DNA from: Actinomycetota bacterium
Lineage (GTDB): Bacteria > Actinomycetota > Actinomycetes > S36-B12 > UBA5976
Length of the DNA: 64,000 nt
Reading direction: 5' to 3'
Assembly: GCA_026392515.1 (NCBI GenBank)
Contig: JAPLBY010000022.1
Location: 142,869-206,868, forward strand
The translations under genes were made by a program, and so were the position numbers. This document shows positions 54,685 to 64,000 of this stretch, in pieces. Position 1 is the first letter of the stretch, and every line of letters begins with the position of its first letter. The notes beneath the pieces were generated by a model that was not told the DNA's origin, searched no databases, and saw only the letters and a list, made by a program, of their open reading frames with translations.

Positions 54685-55554
54685 CCTCACCTTTTGGGTG
54701 ATCGCAACACAAACCACAACTACGCTGGCAGCCACAAGAGTCTTACCCGTTACTATTTCGCCGAGCAGTAAAGCTGACCAAAGCAACGTTAAGAGTGACT
54801 GAACCAGCTGAACTTGCGAACCTCGCGCAACACCTAACTCTGACAAACCTCGGTACCAGGCAAAGAAGCCAAAGTACATGGAACCAAATGCCGTGAACAA
54901 AAATGCCAGTAACGATACCGAGGTAATGCTGTGAGTTTCTCTACCCAACCAAAGCGAAATCAAGAAGTACGGCATTGTGAGTGGCAAAGTCAAAACTACG
55001 CACCACGAGACAACCTGCCAGCCCGGCATTACCTTGCTAAGGATTGCTCCTTCGGCATATCCAATCGCAGCCGCAACGACAGCTCCAACCAAAAACAGAT
55101 CGGCTTTAAGCGAGCTACCTTCCTGGCCGCCGTGTAGCCAGGCATAAATTACTAAAGTGAACGTGCCGACTAAGGCAGCAGCCCAAAAAGCTTTTGGTAC
55201 TTTCTCGTGCAATCTGAATACTGCTAAAACAGCAGTTGCCAGTGGTAGTCCTGCAGTAATCACAGCCGCATGTGCGCTTGTTGTTTCAGTTAAAGCCAAC
55301 GTGGTCAGAATTGGCCAGCCGATCACAATTCCACCTGCTGTGATTAACAACGGACCAATCAGTTTTTTCTCCGGAAACTTAACACGTGCTCGCTTCAGCA
55401 GAATTGCAGCTAGCAATCCAGCCAGAGCAGCTCTACCAAAAGTCAAAGTCCAAGGGGAAAAACCAGGAAGCGCAAGTTTCACCATTGGCAAAGTAAATGA
55501 AAAAATCAAAACTCCTAGGAACGCATAACCTATTCCTCGGATGTTTTTGGGCAT
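54658..55554 (-). CDS. EamA/DMT-family transporter
   Basis: Ten-TM-like DMT protein (FGRAALAGLLAAILLKRARV..., C-terminal repeat WSALLLGEIVTGKTLVAASVVVVCVA). Confidence 0.85.
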   Translation of the reverse strand: MPKNIRGIGYAFLGVLIFSFTLPMVKLALPGFSPWTLTFGRAALAGLLAAILLKRARVKFPEKKLIGPLLITAGGIVIGWPILTTLALTETTSAHAAVITAGLPLATAVLAVFRLHEKVPKAFWAAALVGTFTLVIYAWLHGGQEGSSLKADLFLVGAVVAAAIGYAEGAILSKVMPGWQVVSWCVVLTLPLTMPYFLISLWLGRETHSITSVSLLAFLFTAFGSMYFGFFAWYRGLSELGVARGSQVQLVQSLLTLLWSALLLGEIVTGKTLVAASVVVVCVAITQKVRLVSRVEVN

Positions 55555-55587
55555 GGCCTCAGACTAGTGCGGTAGGTTTAACGGACT

Positions 55588-56288
55588 ATGAATACCACCC
55601 AAACCGAATGGAACGATGCACGCCGACAAATTGTTGGAAATGCAGCCAGCATTGGTTTTGCTGTGGCAATGTATGGCGTTTCGTTCGGTGCCTTAGGCAC
55701 TACAACTGGGCTTTCTATCCCCCAAACCATGGCTTTATCCCTTTTGATGTTTACTGGCGCAAGCCAATTCACGTTGGTTAGCACGCTGGCTTCAGGTGGA
55801 ACTGCGCTCACTGCAGTAATTGCGTCCTGGTTGATGGGAACCAGAAACGCTGCTTACTCGATGCGCATGACTCCAATTCTTAAAACTTCCGGACCCGGAC
55901 GTTTAGTAGCGGTACAGCTAACTATCGATGAATCAACTGCAATGGGATTAGCGCAAGATGAAGAGGCCTTCGAAGGACGTGCGTCTCGCCTAGCTTTTTG
56001 GGCAACTGGACTTTCGGTTTACCTGTTATGGAACTTAGCCACTTTCATTGGCGCCGTAAGCGTTTCGGCAATCGGCGATCCAAAGTCATTTGGCCTTGAT
56101 GCTGCAATTGCCGCTGGACTTTTCGCATTGGTCTGGCCACAGATTAAGTCACGAACTGATTTATCCGTGGCTTTCGGTGGTGCTTTAATCGCGCTGGCGT
56201 TAACGCCAGTCGTGCCACCGGGTGTTCCAGTGTTAGCGGCAGCCATAGTTGCGGTAATTGTTGGTTGGGTTACCGGCAGGAAACTGTC

Positions 56289-56292
<4 letters not shown>
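55588..56292 (+). CDS. azlC: AzlC family branched-chain amino acid exporter, large subunit
   Basis: VAMYGVSFGALGTTTGLSIPQTMALSLLMFTGASQFTLV, GTRNAAYSMRM. Confidence 0.88.
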
Positions 56293-57338
<1,046 letters not shown>

Positions 57339-58694
57339 CTACTCCGGTCCAACAACTGCAGTAAGTCGATCTTGTGACCATAGTTGATGCGCAAGTGAAT
57401 GAACTTCGTCCAATGTCACAGCGGACACCCGGTCAAGTACTTCGGATACAGAAGGCACATATCCATTGTTCATCTCGGATCTAGCAATTCTGCTCATTCG
57501 GGAAGAAGTGTCTTCCAGACCCAGAACCATGCCACCACTTACTTGGCCCTTGGCTTTACTCAACTCCGCAGCGGTGATCCCGTTTTTAGCCACATCATCA
57601 AGCACATTTGTAATAACTTCTCGAACTTGATCCAAGTTCTTGGGACTGCATCCTGCATACACGCCTGCCATACCAGCATCTTGAAACTGTTGGCCGAAGG
57701 AATAGACGGTATAAACAAGTCCACGCTTTTCGCGAACTTCTTGGAACAAACGGCTAGACATGCCCCCGCCTAGTGCAGCGTTGAAGACTGACTGAATGTA
57801 GCGACGCTCATCGGCTCGGTCTAGGCCTGGTACCCCAATAACAAGGTTTGCTTGTTCAGTTGTCTTGTCTTGCTTAACGTAGCCACCAGTTTGTAGAACT
57901 TTAGTTTTATGCTTCATCGAAACATATGGGCTTTGGTCCCCATCAAGGGCAAAGCCACCTTGATTGAACGCTTTCCGAACTAACTTAACTACGGTTGCGT
58001 GATCGATATTTCCCGCCACCGCAACTATCAAGCGATCCGGTGTGTAGTACTTCTTGTAAAAGCCATTTATTGATCGACGCGATAGTGATGAAATATTCTC
58101 AACAGTTCCAAGAATGGATCGGCCCAATGGAGCGTCGCCAAACATAGCTTTGGAGAATTGTTCATGCACTAAATCAGCTGGATCATCATCGCGCATAGCT
58201 ATTTCTTCCAAAACAACTTGGCGCTCTTGATCCACATCAACTGAAGTAATTGTGGCGGAAGTAATCATGTCAACTAGAACATCAATTGCTTGCGGGACGC
58301 TGGTATCTAAAACTCGGGTGTAGAAACAAGTTACTTCTTTGGAAGTAAAGGCATTCATTTCACCACCGACTGCATCAATAGTTGATGAGATGTCTAGGGC
58401 GCTGCGTGACTTAGTCCCCTTGAACAACAAGTGCTCTAAGTAGTGTGCAGAGCCAGTCTGCGAGGCAACTTCATCGCGAGAGCCAATGTTTACCCAAATG
58501 CCAATCGCTGCCGATCTAACAGATGGCATTTGCTCAGTGATAATTCGAAGTCCGCCAGTCAATACTGTGCGCTTTACCAAACCGCCTTGCTCGGCGGTCA
58601 GTAACGTGCGAGTGGTCCCTGGGCGTTGTTCATGCCCAAGGACCACTGCGGAGTTTCGTGATGTCACGGTTTTAGTCTTCGTCTCCAGCGTCAT
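57339..58694 (-). CDS. M16-family zinc metallopeptidase (PepR-like)
   Basis: [11 protein letters not shown] (HxxEH) motif; conserved pnp-M16-dapB context. Confidence 0.92.
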   Translation of the reverse strand: MTLETKTKTVTSRNSAVVLGHEQRPGTTRTLLTAEQGGLVKRTVLTGGLRIITEQMPSVRSAAIGIWVNIGSRDEVASQTGSAHYLEHLLFKGTKSRSALDISSTIDAVGGEMNAFTSKEVTCFYTRVLDTSVPQAIDVLVDMITSATITSVDVDQERQVVLEEIAMRDDDPADLVHEQFSKAMFGDAPLGRSILGTVENISSLSRRSINGFYKKYYTPDRLIVAVAGNIDHATVVKLVRKAFNQGGFALDGDQSPYVSMKHKTKVLQTGGYVKQDKTTEQANLVIGVPGLDRADERRYIQSVFNAALGGGMSSRLFQEVREKRGLVYTVYSFGQQFQDAGMAGVYAGCSPKNLDQVREVITNVLDDVAKNGITAAELSKAKGQVSGGMVLGLEDTSSRMSRIARSEMNNGYVPSVSEVLDRVSAVTLDEVHSLAHQLWSQDRLTAVVGPE

Positions 58695-60888
58695 CTGCGC
58701 TTTCGTCTGAACCTTCTACTACAGGTACTAGGGACAGCTTTCCACGTGGATCGATTTCGGCGATCTCAACGTGGACCTTGTCACCAACCTTGAGAACATC
58801 TTCAACATTCTCTACGCGCTTGCCACCGGAAAGCTTGCGTAGCTGACTGATGTGAAGCAAGCCATCCTTACCAGGTGAAAGTGAAACGAAGGCACCGAAG
58901 TTAGTTGTCTTAACAACTGTTCCCATGTAGCGCTCGCCTACTTCTGGCATGGTTGGGTTTGCAATAGCGTTTACCTGGGCGCGAGCAGCATCTGCTGCTT
59001 CACCATTAGTTGCACCGATGTAAACCGTACCGTCATCACCAATGGAAATGTCAGCACCAGTTTCTTCTTGAATCTGGTTGATGATCTTGCCCTTTGGACC
59101 AATAACTTCACCAATCTTGTCGATTGGAATCATTACTGTGATGATGCGCGGTGCGTACTGCGACATTTCATCTGGAGCATCAATTGCTTCTAGCATTACA
59201 TCCAAGATCGCAAGACGAGCTTCGCGAGCCTGTGTTAGCGCACCAGCCAATACTGAAGCTGGGATACCGTCAAGCTTGGTATCTAGTTGTAGCGCTGTGA
59301 TGAAATCCTTTGTACCTGCAACCTTGAAGTCCATGTCGCCAAAGGCATCTTCAGCGCCAAGGATGTCGGTAAGTGCAACATACTCAGTCTTGCCGTCAAT
59401 TTCATCGGAGATCAAACCCATTGCAATTCCAGCAACAGGTGCCTGAAGTGGCACACCTGCATTAAGAAGCGAAAGCGTTGAAGCACATACAGAGCCCATT
59501 GAAGTGGAACCGTTTGAGCCTAAAGCTTCCGAAACCTGACGGATTGCGTATGGGAAGTCCTGCTTTGTAGGCAGAACTGGAACCAAAGCACGCTCAGCCA
59601 ACGCGCCGTGACCAATTTCGCGACGCTTCGGGCTACCTACACGACCAGTCTCACCAGTTGAGTAAGGCGGGAAGTTGTAATTGTGCATGTAGTGCTTGCG
59701 AGTTACTGGAGACAAAGTATCTAGTTGCTGTTCCATTTTCATCATGTTCAAGGTTGTTACGCCAAGAATCTGAGTCTCGCCACGTTCGAACAATGCCGAA
59801 CCGTGAACGCGAGGAATTACATCTACTTCAGCACTCAAGGAACGGATGTCGCGAAGGCCACGGCCATCAATACGAATCTTGTCCTTGATGACGCGCTTGC
59901 GAACTAGCTTCTTGGTTAGTGAGCGAAGTGCTGCACTAACTTCCTTTTCGCGACCTGCAAAGTTGCCAGCTACCTTTTCGATAGTCAGTTCTTTAACGCG
60001 GTCTAGTTCAGTTTCGCGCTCTTGCTTGCCAGCGATAGTTAATGCCTTGGCTAAATCATCAGAAACTGCGGCTTCAACGGCTGCGAAGACATCAGCTTCG
60101 TAATCCAAGAAGACTGGGAATTCTGCGGTTTCTTTAGCTGCAACATCAGCAAGTGCTGACTGAGCACGACACAATTCAGCGATGAATGGCTTTGCAGCTT
60201 CAAGGCCTTCTGAAACAACTTCTTCAGATGGAGCCTTAGCGCCACCCTTGATCAATGCAATTGTGTTTTCAGTGGCTTCAGCCTCAACCATCATGATTGC
60301 AACGTCATCGCCAACAACTCGACCAGCAACAACCATGTCAAAGACTGCATCTTCAAGCTGACTATGTGTTGGGAATGCAACCCACTGACCGTTAATTAGT
60401 GCAACGCGAACGCCACCAATTGGTCCGGAGAATGGCAAACCTGCAAGCTGTGTAGACATAGATGCAGCGTTGATTGCAATTACGTCGTAAAGCACATCTG
60501 GATTTAGTGCCATTACGGTTACAACAACCTGAACTTCATTGCGAAGTCCCTTAACGAATGATGGACGCAATGGACGGTCAATTAGACGGCAAGTCAGAAT
60601 TGCGTCTTCGGTTGGACGACCTTCACGTCGGAAGAATGATCCTGGAATACGTCCAGCAGCGTACATACGCTCTTCGACGTCCACGGTTAGTGGGAAGAAA
60701 TCAAACTGATCTTTAGGTGATTTTCCTGCAGTAGTAGCGGATAGCAACATTGTGTCGTCATCCATGTAAACAACTGCGGTTCCGTTTGCCTGACGTGCAA
60801 GACGTCCGGTTTCGAACTTAACTGTGCGCTTTCCGAATGACCCATTGTCAATCACAGCAACGCTGGTCTGTACTTCGTTACCCTCCAT
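58672..60888 (-). CDS. pnp: Polyribonucleotide nucleotidyltransferase
   Basis: RNase PH repeats, KH ([21 protein letters not shown]) and S1 domains. Confidence 0.97.
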   Translation of the reverse strand: MEGNEVQTSVAVIDNGSFGKRTVKFETGRLARQANGTAVVYMDDDTMLLSATTAGKSPKDQFDFFPLTVDVEERMYAAGRIPGSFFRREGRPTEDAILTCRLIDRPLRPSFVKGLRNEVQVVVTVMALNPDVLYDVIAINAASMSTQLAGLPFSGPIGGVRVALINGQWVAFPTHSQLEDAVFDMVVAGRVVGDDVAIMMVEAEATENTIALIKGGAKAPSEEVVSEGLEAAKPFIAELCRAQSALADVAAKETAEFPVFLDYEADVFAAVEAAVSDDLAKALTIAGKQERETELDRVKELTIEKVAGNFAGREKEVSAALRSLTKKLVRKRVIKDKIRIDGRGLRDIRSLSAEVDVIPRVHGSALFERGETQILGVTTLNMMKMEQQLDTLSPVTRKHYMHNYNFPPYSTGETGRVGSPKRREIGHGALAERALVPVLPTKQDFPYAIRQVSEALGSNGSTSMGSVCASTLSLLNAGVPLQAPVAGIAMGLISDEIDGKTEYVALTDILGAEDAFGDMDFKVAGTKDFITALQLDTKLDGIPASVLAGALTQAREARLAILDVMLEAIDAPDEMSQYAPRIITVMIPIDKIGEVIGPKGKIINQIQEETGADISIGDDGTVYIGATNGEAADAARAQVNAIANPTMPEVGERYMGTVVKTTNFGAFVSLSPGKDGLLHISQLRKLSGGKRVENVEDVLKVGDKVHVEIAEIDPRGKLSLVPVVEGSDESADDAGDED

Positions 60889-61133
60889 GGGTAACCTCCC
60901 TCTTCATAAAGGGATAACACTGCACTTCTAACGAGTGAAATGCATTCAAATCACATGTCGATCTTCGATCGAGAAGCGCGGCTCATTGAGCCGAACTTCA
61001 CTACCGAGGACCGACCAAACTGCTCGAATGTGCGTGCTATCCGCGGTTATCGCAAAACTGCGAGTCTTGATTTTGTGCTTGCTGTGCCAACACGAAATCG
61101 GCACAGCTCACTTCCTAAGAAGCGCACGAAAAG
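60889..61133 (-). other. Structured rpsO-pnp intergenic spacer / pnp leader
   Basis: Contains GCTGTGCC-N11-GGCACAGC (61081-61107) and CGGCTC-ATT-GAGCCG (60979-60993); no convincing ORF. Confidence 0.6.
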
Positions 61134-61403
61134 TTATCTGCGGATACCGAGTTTTTCGATGATCGCGCGGTATCGGTTGATGTCTGTCTTGGTTAAGTAA
61201 TCAAGTAGACGACGACGTTGACCAACAAGCAGTAGCAAACCGCGACGGCTGTGGTGATCGTGCTTATGAGTTTTTAGGTGTCCGGTTAGATCGTTGATGC
61301 GCTGTGTCATCAAGGCAATCTGGACTTCTGGGCTTCCGGTATCGCCAGGCTTTGTGCCGTGTTCAGCAATGATGGCCTGCTTTACTGCAGATTCCAATGG
61401 CAT
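61134..61403 (-). CDS. rpsO: 30S ribosomal protein S15
   Basis: [51 protein letters not shown]. Confidence 0.97.
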   Translation of the reverse strand: MPLESAVKQAIIAEHGTKPGDTGSPEVQIALMTQRINDLTGHLKTHKHDHHSRRGLLLLVGQRRRLLDYLTKTDINRYRAIIEKLGIRR

Positions 61404-61462
61404 AGATTTTTTCCTCTCGGGCGCGAACAGATCCGTAGATCTTTAGATGTGACACGAGATGT

Positions 61463-61476
61463 GGGGCGCCCGCCCC
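61463..61476 (-). promoter_or_regulatory. GC-rich hairpin in the presumed rpsO leader
   Basis: ggggcg-cc-cgcccc about 60-70 nt upstream of the rpsO ATG. Confidence 0.4.
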
Positions 61477-61513
61477 TCATTCGTCTGTGTTGTAAGGCTA
61501 ACAGTTAGGGGTG

Positions 61514-61591
61514 GGTACCGCGAAATCCATGGATTTCGTGCAATAGGTACCGCGAAATCGTCAGAATGAGCCCGATCGGTGCAGCGAAATC
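61514..61591. repeat. Three 14-bp direct repeats at exact 32-bp period, upstream of rpsO
   Basis: GGTACCGCGAAATC at 61514-61527 and 61546-61559, GGTGCAGCGAAATC at 61578-61591. Confidence 0.85.
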
Positions 61592-61604
61592 GTGAGATTG
61601 CGCC

Positions 61605-62525
61605 CTAATTCAGGTACTTTTCCAGGTCAGCTTTGGCAGTTTCCACGTCGCGATCCATAGCTTCTAGTAATTCTGGGATGCCAGCAAAGCTCTCCATGTC
61701 CCGAATGTGCGAGACGAAGTCCAAATCCACGACTTTGCCATATAGGTTCAGGCCAGATTCACCAATTACATAAGCCTCGACTCGGCGATTAACTACATCG
61801 TCAAATGTTGGATTAGTGCCCACGCTGATTGCAGAACTATGGGCTACTCCATCAATCCATAGCAATCCTGAATAGACGCCATCTGCTGGAATCAGCAGGC
61901 CGCCCTGTACATCAATGTTGGCGGTTGGATAGCCGATTTCTCTTCCTCGATGGTCACCATGAACTACTTCACCTGAAACTCGGTGCGCTCGACCCAATAA
62001 GCCGTTTGCCCCTTCAACGTGTCCCTTCAAGATCGCAGTGCGAATTCGAGTTGATGACCATGCTGTTGAGTCACCGACTAGGTCAACAATGCGAACTTCG
62101 AATCCAAACTTCTTTGCCAGTTCTTGAAGTGTTTCAACTGTGCCACTGGCACCATGTCCAAATCTAAAGTTTCGGCCGACAATAACAACTTGCGCATTCA
62201 AGGCACCTATCAATATGTCTTCTACAAACTCATCGCTGGACATGTGTGCCATTGCATCTGTGAATTTCAAAGTCTCAACGTGATCCACGCCGTTTTCCAG
62301 AAGAAGTTTTGCGCGTCGCTGCGGAAGGGTAAGTAATCCGGCAAATGAATCTGGTCGCAGAAATGCCTTGGGCGGCGGATCAAATGTCGCAGCAGTTAAA
62401 GTGCCATTGATGCTGTTCGCAATACTTTTTGCGATACCAAGCACCTGACGGTGGCCAGCATGGACTCCATCAAAGACACCAATGGTGACAACTACTGGTA
62501 CATTTGGACTACTCATTAGTTGCAA
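61605..62525 (-). CDS. ribF: Bifunctional riboflavin kinase / FAD synthetase
   Basis: IGVFDGVHAGHRQVL, VVGRNFRFGHGASG, GREIGYPTANI. Confidence 0.94.
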   Translation of the reverse strand: MQLMSSPNVPVVVTIGVFDGVHAGHRQVLGIAKSIANSINGTLTAATFDPPPKAFLRPDSFAGLLTLPQRRAKLLLENGVDHVETLKFTDAMAHMSSDEFVEDILIGALNAQVVIVGRNFRFGHGASGTVETLQELAKKFGFEVRIVDLVGDSTAWSSTRIRTAILKGHVEGANGLLGRAHRVSGEVVHGDHRGREIGYPTANIDVQGGLLIPADGVYSGLLWIDGVAHSSAISVGTNPTFDDVVNRRVEAYVIGESGLNLYGKVVDLDFVSHIRDMESFAGIPELLEAMDRDVETAKADLEKYLN

Positions 62526-63390
62526 ACACTACCAATGGATGAAGCACTGAGTCGGAATTATCAAATAATCCAATTGCCCTGCCATCCGGTGAAATAAGAC
62601 CAACATGGCCTGAAGCTAGATCTGCTGGCGCCGAGAGTCTTACTCCGTTAACAGCCTTGCTTGCTTGCTCTTCAGTTAACACAATATGTTGGAAGCCGGC
62701 CTTGACCGCCGTTGCCAAGTCCATGATTTCTGGTTTTTCTTGCAGCATTTCTAGTGAGGTCATGGAATCAAAAACTCCGGAGCGAGTTCGCCTTAATTCT
62801 GTTAAGTGTCCCCCGACTTCAAGTTGCTTACCAATGTCTCGAGCTAAAGCTCTGATGTAAGTTCCAGCGCTGCATAAGACTCGAACTTTGACATCTATGA
62901 CATCTAATTCAGGCAACTTGTCGATAGAAACTATCTCTAGATCGTTAATCATTACGCTTCGCGGCGGAATGCTGATCTCTTCACCATTTCTAACTCTTGT
63001 ATAGGCGCGTTCGCCATCAATCTTTATGGCACTAACAGCACTTGGCTGCTGCATTATCGGACCACGGAAGTCACGAACTGTTTCAATAATTTGAGACTCG
63101 GTAATGTGACTGGCTGAAACTTTAGTGACAAGTTCACCTTGAGCATCATCAGTTGTTGTTGAGATACCCAGCCGGATCGTTCCAAAATATTCTTTATCGT
63201 GCGCAGTGAAATATCCAAGTAATCTAGTGGCTCGCCCAATTCCGATTACCAACATGCCAGTTGCCATTGGGTCTAATGTGCCAGCATGTCCAACTTTGCG
63301 AGTGTTGAACAACTTACGCATCTTGGCAACTACGTCGTGGGATGTTGGGCCTGCTGGTTTATCGACCAGCACAATACCTTCTATGTTCAC
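62509..63390 (-). CDS. truB: tRNA pseudouridine(55) synthase TruB
   Basis: LVDKPAGPTSHDVV, RKVGHAGTLDPMATGMLVIGIGRATRL. Confidence 0.95.
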   Translation of the reverse strand: MNIEGIVLVDKPAGPTSHDVVAKMRKLFNTRKVGHAGTLDPMATGMLVIGIGRATRLLGYFTAHDKEYFGTIRLGISTTTDDAQGELVTKVSASHITESQIIETVRDFRGPIMQQPSAVSAIKIDGERAYTRVRNGEEISIPPRSVMINDLEIVSIDKLPELDVIDVKVRVLCSAGTYIRALARDIGKQLEVGGHLTELRRTRSGVFDSMTSLEMLQEKPEIMDLATAVKAGFQHIVLTEEQASKAVNGVRLSAPADLASGHVGLISPDGRAIGLFDNSDSVLHPLVVFATNE

Positions 63391-63407
63391 AGCAAACTCA
63401 ACTGAAT

Positions 63408-64000
63408 CTAGTTAACGCTAATTGCGTCAAGTGCAGTGATTAACTGAGCGATGGTCGAATCAAGATCATGTGTTGAGCTATATCCTGATGCATATTTATG
63501 GCCACCGCCGCCTAATTCGTTTGCAAGTGCACCAACATCAACTGAGGTCTTACTTCGCAACGAAACTTTCCAATGTCCATCATCGGCTTGTTTCAAAACT
63601 GCAGCTACTTCTGCTTCTGAAGTTTTCCGTAGAGCTTCAATTACTCGTTCAACCGCCATTTCATTTAAACCTGGTCTCTGTTCTATTGAAACTGAGGTGT
63701 AGACAAGGCCTTGACCGGAAACGGCCGCGGAGAGCAGTGTCGCTCGGCTAACTGCATCACCCATCATTACCAGCGCTGCTAGTGGTTCGTCGTCAAAAAG
63801 CAATCGCGACAACTTCGCGCTATCAATTCCAATATCGAGTAATCGAGCTGCGGTGCGCAGGGTGTGCGAAGTAGTTGATTGATATTTGAATGAACCAGTA
63901 TCAGTTGTGAGACCGGAGTAAATTGCACTAGCAATATCTTTAGTGATCGGTAATTCAAGTCGATCTATTAGTTCAAGAATTATCTCGGCTGTTGCTGCTG
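63408..64000 (-). CDS. DHH/DHHA1 phosphoesterase, NrnA-like (C-terminal part; gene continues beyond window)
   Basis: The frame stays open to the window edge: ...ITKDIASAIYSGLTTDTGSFKYQSTTSHTLRTAARLLDIGID..., then GGGGHKYASGYS. The listed ORF starts at an internal Met. Confidence 0.87.
   Translation of the reverse strand, partial: AATAEIILELIDRLELPITKDIASAIYSGLTTDTGSFKYQSTTSHTLRTAARLLDIGIDSAKLSRLLFDDEPLAALVMMGDAVSRATLLSAAVSGQGLVYTSVSIEQRPGLNEMAVERVIEALRKTSEAEVAAVLKQADDGHWKVSLRSKTSVDVGALANELGGGGHKYASGYSSTHDLDSTIAQLITALDAISVN

Noticed and set aside
60935-61200. Plus-strand ORFs (60935-61162, 60940-61200) between pnp and rpsO
   Set aside because: No family resemblance, overlap the rpsO 3' end, no clear Shine-Dalgarno; better explained as spacer or structured RNA.
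61514-61591. CRISPR-like array
   Set aside because: Only three 14-bp repeats with 18-bp spacers, no cas genes, one repeat degenerate; too short for a CRISPR array.

Overview
This window is about 64 kb of dense, mostly core actinobacterial (Actinomycetota) chromosome. Genes typical of the phylum include whiA, rbpA, a clgR-like regulator, sufR, and the whiA-yvcK-rapZ-uvrC and xerD-parA-scpA-scpB blocks. The low GC, very short spacers and overlapping genes suggest a streamlined lineage, for example freshwater acI/Nanopelagicales-like; this taxonomic guess is inference. In order the window holds: sufD(partial)-sufB-sufR | ctaA / ctaB | tkt / rbpA-secG-tpiA-pgk-gap-whiA-yvcK-rapZ-uvrC-uvrA-terC-terC-uvrB-coaE-rpsA-polA | thioesterase, DUF554 | livFGMHK | der-cmk-tyrA-aroH-rluB-scpB-scpA-parA-xerD | clgR-like, cinA(C-term), pgsA, rimO, ftsK, rnj, dapA, thyX | accessory island fbpABC-like iron transporter, EamA exporter, azlCD | dapB, M16 peptidase, pnp, rpsO, ribF, truB, nrnA(partial). 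I see no CRISPR array, prophage, transposase, tRNA or rRNA. I found no clear new multi-gene system. The most unusual signals are non-coding: (1) three copies of a ~14-bp motif at an exact 32-bp period between ribF and rpsO, one inside an 18-bp perfect palindrome; (2) a 12-bp perfect hairpin overlapping the apparent start of fbpB, plus a 28-bp palindromic operator candidate upstream of fbpA; (3) a 15-bp perfect hairpin between livK and livH; (4) a structured rpsO-pnp spacer; and (5) convergent gene pairs that abut or overlap with no terminator.
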